This document shows positions 11,287 through 19,882 of a DNA stretch of 64,000 bases, piece after piece. The DNA lies in assembly GCA_019686135.1 (NCBI GenBank), contig JADGHL010000001.1, forward strand, positions 62,001 to 126,000, in the 5' to 3' direction. Source of the stretch: Myxococcaceae bacterium (GTDB taxonomy: Bacteria > Myxococcota > Myxococcia > Myxococcales > Myxococcaceae). The position numbers were made by a program, and so were the translations under genes. The notes beneath the pieces are model-generated. The model did not search any database. It saw only the letters and a list, made by a program, of their open reading frames with translations, and was not told the DNA's origin. Numbering within the stretch: the first letter of the stretch is position 1; each line of letters opens with the position of its first letter.

Positions 11287-11787
11287 ATGCGTCGAATCCT
11301 TCTTTCTGGGCTGATGTGCGGAGCGTTGGCGCTGGCTGCCTGCGGTGGCGGCGACAACGGCGGACCGGATGGCGGCACCAACGAGAACAACCCGAACGCC
11401 TGTGGCGATGACGTCCAGTCGGTGACCGCGCAGGAGCTGTTTGATTCGGTGATCAACGGCACCGGCGCCTGCACCTCGTGCCACTACGCCGGCGCGGGGA
11501 CCGCCACCAACGGCGACCTGGTGATGGACTCGGTGGAGGCGCTCAAGGCGACCACCGGCGCGACCACCGCCTACGCGATCACCGGCTCCACGCTGAAGGT
11601 CGTGGACCCGAACCACTCCGAGAACAGCACGATGTTCCTCAAGGTCGCGGGCGGGTCCACCGTCACGCCGCCGGTGAAGGGGCCGAAGGGCGAGTCGGTC
11701 GGCGCGCAGATGCCGCAGGGCCTCCCGCCGCTGTCCGCGGAGGACCTCAAGATGGTGAAGGACTGGATCTGCTCCGGCGCGAAGTAG
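11287..11787 (+). CDS. lipoprotein with CxxCH heme-c-like motif
   Basis: A 166-residue exported lipoprotein: signal peptide, lipobox LALAAC, and a Gly/Asp/Asn-rich linker. A domain with CTSCH (about residue 60), fitting covalent heme-c attachment, follows, with a downstream MPQG methionine as possible sixth ligand and a terminal Cys near the end. The pattern resembles small c-type cytochrome domains common in myxobacterial lipoproteins. It could take part in periplasmic electron transfer. It sits 76 bp after the ferritin-like gene on the same strand; a functional link through iron redox chemistry is possible but unproven. Confidence 0.65.
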   Translation: MRRILLSGLMCGALALAACGGGDNGGPDGGTNENNPNACGDDVQSVTAQELFDSVINGTGACTSCHYAGAGTATNGDLVMDSVEALKATTGATTAYAITGSTLKVVDPNHSENSTMFLKVAGGSTVTPPVKGPKGESVGAQMPQGLPPLSAEDLKMVKDWICSGAK

Positions 11788-11803
11788 CGCCGGCCCTTCC
11801 GGT

Positions 11804-13186
11804 TCAACCCCGTGGTCCCGTCGGCACCGAGTGGCGCGCGGCGGGCGTGGCCTCCAGCCCGCTGGAGGCCATGTAGATCACGTTTCGCGAGCCCTTCTTG
11901 CCGCGGTACATGGCGCGGTCCGCGAAGTCGAGCAACGAGGCCTTGTCCTGTGCGTGCTCGGGGTAGCTGGCCACGCCGATGCAGGTCGTGACTTGCAGCC
12001 CGTAGCCCTCGCGCGAGAGGAACTGGTGCGTCTCCATGGTGCGCCGGATGCGCTCGGCCACCTTGAGCGCTCCGCCCGAATCGGTGGCGCGTAGGAGAAT
12101 CACGTACTCGTCGCCGCCGTAGCGGACCACCACGTCGTTGTCGCGGACGCAGCCCTTGATGATCCGCGCGACCTCCACCAGCAGCTTCGAGCCCACGAGG
12201 TGCCCGTGGGTGTCGTTGACGCTCTTGAAGTAGTCGAGGTCGAGGAACAGCAGGCTGAACGTCCCCGAGGTCTGCTTCGCGCTCTTGAGCTCGCGGTCCA
12301 GCACCAGGTCGAGGTAGCGGACATTGAACAGGTGGGTGAGATCGTCCAGGTAGGCCAGGTCCTCCACTTCGGCGAACCGGCCCAGGTTCCTCAACGCGAG
12401 GCCCAGGTGCCGCGCGAGGTATTGCGCGGACTGCTCCGCCTCCTCCGGCGGGGCTTGGCGGAAGAGGACGGCCACGTGCCCGAAGATCTGATCGCCGTCC
12501 GCCGCCGGCACCAGCCAGGCCGCGGTGAAGCCGTCTGGCGCGGCGATCTTCTGCAGCGTCGTCCCCGCGCTCTCGACGTGCGGCCTGAGCGCTGCCTCCA
12601 CGGCCTCGCGATCGCCCTCGCCGCTGCCGAAGACGCCCTCCAGCCGGAACGCGTCGCCCCGGCCCGGGCGCAGGTACAAGAGCACCGTCGCCGCGCCGGT
12701 CGTTTGCGCGAACGCGTGCGACGCGGTCTGGACCAGCTTCTCCCGATCCAGTGTCGTGGCGATCCTCTGCGCCGTCTCGAGGAGCGCCACGTGCTGCCGC
12801 AGCTTCTCGTTCTCGCGCAGAAGCTGCCGCGCCGTGAGCGCGCGCGAGACGGCGTGCTGGAGCGCCTCGGGGGAGACCGGCTTCACCAGGTACTCGGAGG
12901 CGCCGCCCTTGATCGCTCGCACCGCGGGATCGACCTTGTCCAGCGCGGTGATCACCACCACCTCGGTGGACGGGAAGTTGCTCTTCACCAGCTCGAGCAC
13001 CTCCATCCCGTCACCGTCCGACAGCAACAGGTCGGTGACCACCGCGTCGAAGCGCTCCCGGGCAAGGGCGTCCTTCGCCTCCGCGACCGTGCCCACCGCG
13101 GTGACCTCGTGCCCGCCCGCGGCGAGGTAGTCGCCGTACAGCGCCCGGGCCATCTTCTCGTCGTCGATGAGGAGGATCCGCGCCAT
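11804..13186 (-). CDS. response regulator with GAF-like and GGDEF (diguanylate cyclase) domains
   Basis: A 460-residue cytoplasmic protein. The receiver (1-120) has DDE at 8-10, phospho-acceptor D52 in VVTDLLLS and the conserved KP. A short coiled segment leads into a GAF-like domain (about 140-265). The GGDEF domain (about 285-440) has active-site sequence GGDEY, so catalytic residues for making c-di-GMP from two GTP are kept, and an RDND inhibitory I-site lies five residues upstream, so product inhibition is expected. The tail is short and low complexity. The start is ATG 13186 (a GTG precedes it directly). It is convergent with the heme lipoprotein gene and divergent from the CheW-like gene. 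Confidence 0.9.
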   Translation of the reverse strand: MARILLIDDEKMARALYGDYLAAGGHEVTAVGTVAEAKDALARERFDAVVTDLLLSDGDGMEVLELVKSNFPSTEVVVITALDKVDPAVRAIKGGASEYLVKPVSPEALQHAVSRALTARQLLRENEKLRQHVALLETAQRIATTLDREKLVQTASHAFAQTTGAATVLLYLRPGRGDAFRLEGVFGSGEGDREAVEAALRPHVESAGTTLQKIAAPDGFTAAWLVPAADGDQIFGHVAVLFRQAPPEEAEQSAQYLARHLGLALRNLGRFAEVEDLAYLDDLTHLFNVRYLDLVLDRELKSAKQTSGTFSLLFLDLDYFKSVNDTHGHLVGSKLLVEVARIIKGCVRDNDVVVRYGGDEYVILLRATDSGGALKVAERIRRTMETHQFLSREGYGLQVTTCIGVASYPEHAQDKASLLDFADRAMYRGKKGSRNVIYMASSGLEATPAARHSVPTGPRG

Positions 13187-13234
13187 CACCTGGACCGATT
13201 AGCAGGCACTTGCCGGGGGCCGCTACAGCGATTC

Positions 13235-13252
13235 GGGGACAAGCCTGTCCCC
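13235..13252. repeat. REP-like palindrome
   Basis: Perfect inverted repeat GGGGACA-AGCC-TGTCCCC followed by ATTTT, between two divergent genes. The GGGGACAGGC/GCCTGTCCCC theme resembles REP elements mobilised by RAYT transposases; only one copy is seen here. Confidence 0.45.
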
Positions 13253-13283
13253 ATTTTCGGGCGCGACGTCTACGTTGTGACAT

Positions 13284-14102
13284 GTGAGCACATTCGAGAC
13301 CGGCCGCCGCCTCTGCCTGCTCTTCGAGGCCGGCGCGTGCCGCTTCGCCATCGAAGCCACCGCGGTGATGGAGGTCGCTTCCCCGGACGCGGACGGGCGG
13401 ACTCTGCGCGGATCGCTGGAGCTCAAGCCGCTCACCGCGCTGTTGTCCGGTGCCCTCGAACCCGAGGACGGCCCGGGGATGGCCGTGGTGCTGGACGTCA
13501 GCCCCACGCTCGCGCTCCGCGTCCGCCGCGTCCACGAGGTGGCGGACGTCGCGCGCGATCGCTTCTTCGGGATCCCTCCGGCGCTCGGGGAGGCGCTGGC
13601 GTTTGTGAGCCGCGGCGCCATCCTCCACGACCACAAGCTTTTCCTCGAGCTCAAGCCCGAGGCGATCCCCCACCAGCCGCTCAAGCGCCTGCCACCCCGG
13701 ATGCGTCCGGTGTTCCTCGTCGATCGGCCGCCCGATCGCGCGTTGATCTTCGAGTCCCAGGGCGTGCTCTGGGGCGTGCCCCTCACCATGGTCCAGCAAG
13801 TCGTGGCGGCGACGCAGGCCTTTCTGCCGCTGCCGGTGCCTTCCGGCCCCGTCGCCGGGCTGTTCCCGCATGATCAGCTCCTGTGGCCGATCTTCTCGGC
13901 GCCCGCGTTGATCGGCGGTGTGCCCGCGCGCGAGGAGTTCTTCGTCCTCGCCGAGCTCGCGGGAGAGGCAGCCGGGCTATGCGCGAGCCGCGTCTACGGC
14001 GTCTTCGGCAACTTTCAGTCCACCGAGGGACGGGGTGAGTTCACTGCCCCGGGGCTCGAGCGGCCGATCCTCGTGCTCGATTGGCAGCGCATGTTTTCTT
14101 GA
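13284..14102 (+). CDS. tandem CheW-like domain protein
   Basis: A 272-residue cytoplasmic protein that appears to contain two CheW-like beta-barrel domains (about 8-125 and 140-270). The first has a G-x-x-RFAIEA-T-V-x-EV strand and the second has [15 protein letters not shown]-x-x-VV and a final I-L-V-L-D block. CheW proteins couple receptors to CheA kinases. It begins at GTG 13284. No CheA or receptor is nearby, but the next gene, 110 bp downstream, is a RomR-like polarity regulator, so a role in motility or polarity signalling is a reasonable inference. Sequence conservation is low, so the domain call rests on pattern. Confidence 0.65.
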   Translation: MSTFETGRRLCLLFEAGACRFAIEATAVMEVASPDADGRTLRGSLELKPLTALLSGALEPEDGPGMAVVLDVSPTLALRVRRVHEVADVARDRFFGIPPALGEALAFVSRGAILHDHKLFLELKPEAIPHQPLKRLPPRMRPVFLVDRPPDRALIFESQGVLWGVPLTMVQQVVAATQAFLPLPVPSGPVAGLFPHDQLLWPIFSAPALIGGVPAREEFFVLAELAGEAAGLCASRVYGVFGNFQSTEGRGEFTAPGLERPILVLDWQRMFS

Positions 14103-14212
14103 GGCGCCGGGGGGCGAATCCTAATCTCCGTGGCTTGACAGGCCGGCGTGCTGTCTCGATAAACGCCGCAATTTTCCAGAATTTTCATTCGCCACGCAGC
14201 CCCGAGGCAGAC

Positions 14213-15481
14213 GTGCCCAAGAACGTACTGGTCGCCGATGACTCGATCACCATGCGCAAGGTGATCGGGATGATCCTCTCGACCGACTTCACGCTCACCA
14301 CCGTCGACAACGGCATCGACGCGATCCAGAAGGCGCGCGAGCTTCATCCCGACCTCGTCGTCGCCGACGTGATGATGCCCGGCAAGAGCGGCTACGAGGT
14401 CGCCGAGGCCCTCAAGGCGGATCCGGCCACCCAGTCGATTCCGGTGCTCCTGCTCGCCGGGACGTTCGAGGCGTTCGACGAAGCGCGCGCCCGCGCCGCC
14501 CGCGCGGACGACCACATCATGAAGCCGTTCGAGAGCCAGGCGCTGCTCGACAAGGTGTACGCGCTGCTCGGTAACCCCGGCGGAGCGCGCGCCCAGGCGC
14601 CGGCTCAGGCAGCGACCGCACCTGCCGCGCCGGCGCCCGCTCATCCCCGTCCGACCTCGCCGGGGATGCCGGCGATGGGGATGCCGCAGCCGCAGATGAT
14701 GCCCAGGCCCGGCATGCCGCAGCCGATGCCGGGGATGCCCGCCGGCCCCGGGATGCCGCGGCCTCCCGGACCGGGAATGCCCCAGCCGCAGATGGCGCCG
14801 AGGCCGGGGATGCCGCAGCCCATGCCGGGCCGTCCGCAACCGATGCCGGGGATGCCGGGCGGGCCGCCGATGGCGCCGAGGCCGCCGGGACCGGGGATGC
14901 CGGGACCGATGGGCGGACCGGGCATGCCGCCGCGTCCGGGGATGCCGGGACCGGGAATGCCCGCGCCGGGGATGGCCCGTCCTTCTGGGCCCGGGATGCC
15001 TCCGCGGCCCGGGATGCCTCCGCCGGGCACGGCGCCGGGTGCCTTTCCGCGTCCGCCGGGTGGTGCGCCGCTGCCCGGAGCGCCGCGCCCGCCCGGGCCC
15101 GGCATGCCCGCGCCGATGGCCATGCCTCCACCCGCCGCCGCTCCGCAGCGCGCGCGCGATCCGTTCGGTCTGGGCGCGCCGGCTCCCATGCCCTCCCCCC
15201 AGCCGCGGCAGCCGGAGCCGTCCATCGTGGTGGACGACGCGCTCCCGGAGACGCGTGGCGCGGAGGAGATCTCGCTGGACGAGGGCCCGCCGCCTTCCGC
15301 GCCGGCGCGCCCTCCGCCCGCTCCGTCGTCCGACGGGGGCGAGGCATTGCTCCGCGAAGCGCTGAGCAAGGCGTCCCGCGAGGTCATCGAACGGATTGCC
15401 TGGGAGGTCGTCCCACAGCTGGCGGAGACGATCATCCGCCAGGAGCTCGATCGGCTGATCAAGGAACGCGAAGGACGCTGA
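14213..15481 (+). CDS. romR: RomR-type polarity response regulator
   Basis: A 422-residue protein. The receiver (1-118) has DDS at 9-11, acceptor D52 in [10 protein letters not shown] and K104 in MKPFE. A very long Pro/Gly/Met-rich linker (about 125-345) is built of PGMP-type repeats. An acidic segment ([16 protein letters not shown]) follows, then a conserved helical end (about 375-422) with [14 protein letters not shown]. Length and this three-part layout match Myxococcus RomR (about 420 residues), which marks the lagging pole and recruits MglA/MglB to set motility polarity. The start is GTG 14213 with GAGG upstream. Other myxobacterial receivers share the C-terminal helix, so orthology is probable rather than certain. 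Confidence 0.72.
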   Translation: MPKNVLVADDSITMRKVIGMILSTDFTLTTVDNGIDAIQKARELHPDLVVADVMMPGKSGYEVAEALKADPATQSIPVLLLAGTFEAFDEARARAARADDHIMKPFESQALLDKVYALLGNPGGARAQAPAQAATAPAAPAPAHPRPTSPGMPAMGMPQPQMMPRPGMPQPMPGMPAGPGMPRPPGPGMPQPQMAPRPGMPQPMPGRPQPMPGMPGGPPMAPRPPGPGMPGPMGGPGMPPRPGMPGPGMPAPGMARPSGPGMPPRPGMPPPGTAPGAFPRPPGGAPLPGAPRPPGPGMPAPMAMPPPAAAPQRARDPFGLGAPAPMPSPQPRQPEPSIVVDDALPETRGAEEISLDEGPPPSAPARPPPAPSSDGGEALLREALSKASREVIERIAWEVVPQLAETIIRQELDRLIKEREGR

Positions 15482-15552
15482 TCCGGCCCGGCCCGGTTGT
15501 TCTCACCCCGTTGCTGACGTCAGGCGCCCTCCGGGGGGGCCGTCGATCTTCT

Positions 15553-18500
15553 ATGAGCGAGCAAGAGCCTTCGAAGTCCTACGACCCCACCGAGGTGGAG
15601 CGTCGCTGGTATCCGATCTGGATGGAGCGGCAGTACTTCCGCGCGGAACCGTCCAGCGCCAGGCCGCCGTTCTGCATCGTCCTCCCGCCGCCCAACGTCA
15701 CGGGCTCGCTCCACCTGGGGCACGCGCTCACCGCCACCATCCAGGACCTGTTGTGCCGCTGGAAGCGGATGAGCGGCTACAACGTGCTCTGGCTGCCCGG
15801 CACGGATCACGCGGGCATCGCCACCCAGATGGTGGTGGAGCGCGAGCTCAAGAAGACCGAAGGCAAGACCCGCCACGACCTCGGCCGACAGGCGTTTCTG
15901 CAGAAGGTCTGGGAGTGGAAGGAGAAGTACGGCGCGCGGATCGGCGAACAGCACAAGGTGCTGGGCGCCTCCCTCGACTGGTCGCGTGAGCGCTTCACCA
16001 TGGACGAGGCCTCCTCCGCGGCGGTGCGCGAGGTGTTCGTGCGCCTGCACGAGGAGGGGCTGATCTACCGGGACCAGAAGCTCATCAACTGGTGCCCCTC
16101 GTGCCGCACCGCGCTCAGCGATCTCGAGGTCGAGCACGAGGAGAAGGACGGCTCGCTCTGGCACATCCACTACCCGGTGACCGGGAGCGACAGAAAGCTC
16201 ACCGTGGCCACCACCCGGCCGGAGACGATGCTCGGTGACACCGCGGTGGCGGTGCACCCGGAGGACGAGCGCTACAAGGACCTCATCGGCCGGACGGTGA
16301 CGCTGCCGCTGGTGAACCGCGAGATTCCAATCATCGGCGACGCGGAGCTGGTGAACCCGGAGTTCGGGACCGGCGTGGTGAAGGTCACTCCGGCGCACGA
16401 CTTCAACGACTACCAAACCGGCCTGCGGCACAAGCTGCCGATGATCAACATCTTCGACGACGCGGCGCGCCTGAACGAGCACGCCGGCCGGTTCGCCGGG
16501 CTGGATCGCTTCGAGGCGCGGCGGCAGGTCATCGAGGCGCTCAAGGAGCAGGGCCTCTTCGAGAAGGAGGAACCGCACAAGCTCTCGATCGGCGGTTGTC
16601 AGCGCTGCGGGACGGTGGTGGAGCCCAGGCTCTCGCCGCAGTGGTTCGTGAAGATCGATCCGTTGGCGAAGCCGGCGATCGAGGCGGTGGAGTCTGGGAA
16701 GACGCGCTTCATCCCGGAGACGTGGACCAACGTCTACTTCCACTGGATGCGCAACATCCACGACTGGTGCATCAGCCGCCAGTTGTGGTGGGGCCACCAG
16801 ATCCCCGCGTGGTACTGCCGCAACCCGGATTGCGCCCGGAAGGACCAGCCGATCGTCGCGCGCGAGGCGCCGGCGGCGTGTCCTCACTGCGGGAAGGGGC
16901 TCGAGCAGGACGAGGACGTGCTCGACACCTGGTTCTCCTCCGCCCTGTGGCCGTTCTCCACGCTCGGGTGGCCGCGCGATACGCCGGAGCTCCGGACCTT
17001 CTACCCGACCTCGGTCATGGAGACCGGGCACGACATCATCTTCTTCTGGGTCGCCCGGATGATGATGATGGGCCTGCACTTCATGAAGGACGTGCCCTTC
17101 CGCACCGTCTACCTCCACGCGATGGTGCGGGACGAGAAGGGCGAGAAGATGTCGAAGGTGAAGGGGAACGTGATCGATCCCCTCGACGTCGTCCGCGGCG
17201 CCCCGAAGGAGAGCCTCCCGCCCGCGCTCAAGAACAAGTTCCCGCAAGGGATGCCCGCGTTCGGCGCCGACGCGCTCCGCTTCACGCTCGCCGCGCTCAC
17301 CCAGCAGGGGCGGGACATCAAGCTCTCGCTGGACCGCGTCGCCGGCTACAAGGCCTTCGTCAACAAGCTGTGGAACGCGTCCCGGTTCGTGCTGATGAAC
17401 CTGGGTGACTTCCGCGCCGACGGCACGTTCATCAAGGGCCGCCCGCTCTCGCTGGCCGACCGGTGGATCCTCTCCCGGCTCAACCGGGTGATCTCCTCCA
17501 CGCAGGAGGCGCTGGAGGGCTTTTGCTTCTCGGACGCGGCCAACGGGCTCTACCAGTTCCTCTGGTACGAGCTGTGCGACTGGTACATCGAGCTGTCCAA
17601 GCAGGCGCTCTACGGTGACGACGCCGAGGCGAAGACCGCCGCGCGCGCCACCCTGGTCTTCACGCTCGACCACGTCCTGCGGCTTCTGCACCCGTTCATG
17701 CCTTTCGTCACCGAGGAGCTGTGGCAGAAGCTGCCGATCGACCGCGACGCGGATTCGATCATGATCGCCCAGTGGCCGGTGCCGGTCCGCGGGCTCACCG
17801 ACGATGCGGCCGAGGCGGAGATGGCGCCGGTGATCGCCGCGATCGAAGGCATCCGCACCATCCGCGGCGAGTCCAACCTGCCGCCCCAGGCCCGGGTGAG
17901 CGCGGTGATCCAGTCCGCCGACCCGGCCCTGTGCGAGACGCTCCGGCGCTGGGAGCACTACCTACGCCCGCTCGCCGGCCTCAAGGGGCTGACCGTGGGC
18001 GAGCCGGGCCCGAAGCCCCCGCAGGCCGCCGCGCACATCACCGCGTCCATGGAGATCTACGTCCCACTCGCTGGGCTGATCGACCTCGACGAGGAGCGCA
18101 AGCGCCTTCAGAAGGAGATCGCCCGCGCCGAACAGGAGCTGGCGTCGATCTCCCGGCGCCTCGAGAGCCCCGCCTTCGTGGCGAAGGCGCCTTCCGAAGT
18201 GGTGGAGAAGGACCGCGCCCGGGTGGCGGAGCTCGGGGCGAAAAAGGCAAAGTTGGAGGAGAACCTCAAGCGGATCGCCCCGGAGGCGCCCATGTCTCAG
18301 CAGTCGAATGATCCCCAGCAGTCCGGTACCCCCACTCCCAAAGACGAGATCGACGGCCTGGTGATGGCGCCCGAGAAGGCGTCGGTGAAGGTGGCGCCGC
18401 CCGCCGACGGCCCGGTCAACCTCGGCGAGGAGCTCGCCGAGGATCTGGCCCAGGTGAAGGTGCCCCCCGGCGGGATGGATCCCCAGGTCCGGGACGCGCT

Positions 18501-18915
18501 CGACAAGCTCCGCGAGGGGACGCGCGATCTGTCGCCCAAGGATCGCTACGACCTGGGCGTGGCCTACATGAGCATGGGCCTCGTCGACGACGCGGTCCGC
18601 GAGATCGCCGCGGCGAAGGAGGACGAGGCGGGCGCCAGTGCCCCCCCGAAGCCTGCGCGCTCCACCGCGAAGAAGGTCGGGGCGAAGAAGAAGGGCCCGG
18701 CGAAGAAGGCCGCCCCGAAGAAGACTTCTGCGAAGAAGGCCGGGACGAAGAAGACCGGTGCGAAGCGCTCCGCGTCCTCGAAGGCGAAGGCGTCGAAGGG
18801 TTCGCGCGCGAAGAAGGGCGGGGCGCAGAAGGCATCCGGCGCACGCGCCGCGGCGCGGCGGACGACGAAGTCCACGAAGCCGGCGAAGAAGGCCTCGCGC
18901 GGCAGGCGGAAGTAG
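15553..18915 (+). CDS. valS: valyl-tRNA synthetase with histone-like C-terminal extension
   Basis: A 1120-residue protein. Residues 1-913 form a complete class I ValRS: HLGH at 54-57, Zn-like CPSC/CQRC pairs, the editing domain, WCISRQLWWGHQIPAW, and KMSKVKGN at 532 (the last Ser of KMSKS is Val). The anticodon domain and the C-terminal coiled-coil tRNA arm follow. After the coiled coil the frame continues for 207 residues: an acidic/proline segment, one TPR-like motif (DRYDLGVAYMSMGLVDDA), then about 95 residues of Lys/Ala-rich histone-H1-like sequence ending RGRRK. ValRS normally ends near residue 910. The extension may be a fusion or a separately started product (see 18281-18294). nadC follows after 3 bp. 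Confidence 0.95.
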   Translation: MSEQEPSKSYDPTEVERRWYPIWMERQYFRAEPSSARPPFCIVLPPPNVTGSLHLGHALTATIQDLLCRWKRMSGYNVLWLPGTDHAGIATQMVVERELKKTEGKTRHDLGRQAFLQKVWEWKEKYGARIGEQHKVLGASLDWSRERFTMDEASSAAVREVFVRLHEEGLIYRDQKLINWCPSCRTALSDLEVEHEEKDGSLWHIHYPVTGSDRKLTVATTRPETMLGDTAVAVHPEDERYKDLIGRTVTLPLVNREIPIIGDAELVNPEFGTGVVKVTPAHDFNDYQTGLRHKLPMINIFDDAARLNEHAGRFAGLDRFEARRQVIEALKEQGLFEKEEPHKLSIGGCQRCGTVVEPRLSPQWFVKIDPLAKPAIEAVESGKTRFIPETWTNVYFHWMRNIHDWCISRQLWWGHQIPAWYCRNPDCARKDQPIVAREAPAACPHCGKGLEQDEDVLDTWFSSALWPFSTLGWPRDTPELRTFYPTSVMETGHDIIFFWVARMMMMGLHFMKDVPFRTVYLHAMVRDEKGEKMSKVKGNVIDPLDVVRGAPKESLPPALKNKFPQGMPAFGADALRFTLAALTQQGRDIKLSLDRVAGYKAFVNKLWNASRFVLMNLGDFRADGTFIKGRPLSLADRWILSRLNRVISSTQEALEGFCFSDAANGLYQFLWYELCDWYIELSKQALYGDDAEAKTAARATLVFTLDHVLRLLHPFMPFVTEELWQKLPIDRDADSIMIAQWPVPVRGLTDDAAEAEMAPVIAAIEGIRTIRGESNLPPQARVSAVIQSADPALCETLRRWEHYLRPLAGLKGLTVGEPGPKPPQAAAHITASMEIYVPLAGLIDLDEERKRLQKEIARAEQELASISRRLESPAFVAKAPSEVVEKDRARVAELGAKKAKLEENLKRIAPEAPMSQQSNDPQQSGTPTPKDEIDGLVMAPEKASVKVAPPADGPVNLGEELAEDLAQVKVPPGGMDPQVRDALDKLREGTRDLSPKDRYDLGVAYMSMGLVDDAVREIAAAKEDEAGASAPPKPARSTAKKVGAKKKGPAKKAAPKKTSAKKAGTKKTGAKRSASSKAKASKGSRAKKGGAQKASGARAAARRTTKSTKPAKKASRGRRK
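18281..18294 (+). promoter_or_regulatory. internal ribosome-binding site and in-frame ATG inside valS
   Basis: GGAGG at 18281-18285 is followed by an in-frame ATG at 18292, exactly where the ValRS coiled coil ends and the unrelated tail begins. It could start a separate 207-residue basic protein from the same mRNA. Confidence 0.45.
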
Positions 18916-18918
18916 CGG

Positions 18919-19767
<849 letters not shown>

Positions 19768-19882
19768 GGTCCGGGCCGCTCCCGGAGCCTCCTTCCGCCG
19801 GTCGCCTGCTCCGTGTGCCTCCTGCTTCCTCCTCGCCCTGCCGGGATACGGCGGCGCCTCCATCCTATGGGGAGGAGGTCGC

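Noticed and set aside
14640-15120. Intergenic repeat array
   Set aside because: The repeats are the in-frame Pro-Gly-Met linker of the RomR-like protein, not a separate element.
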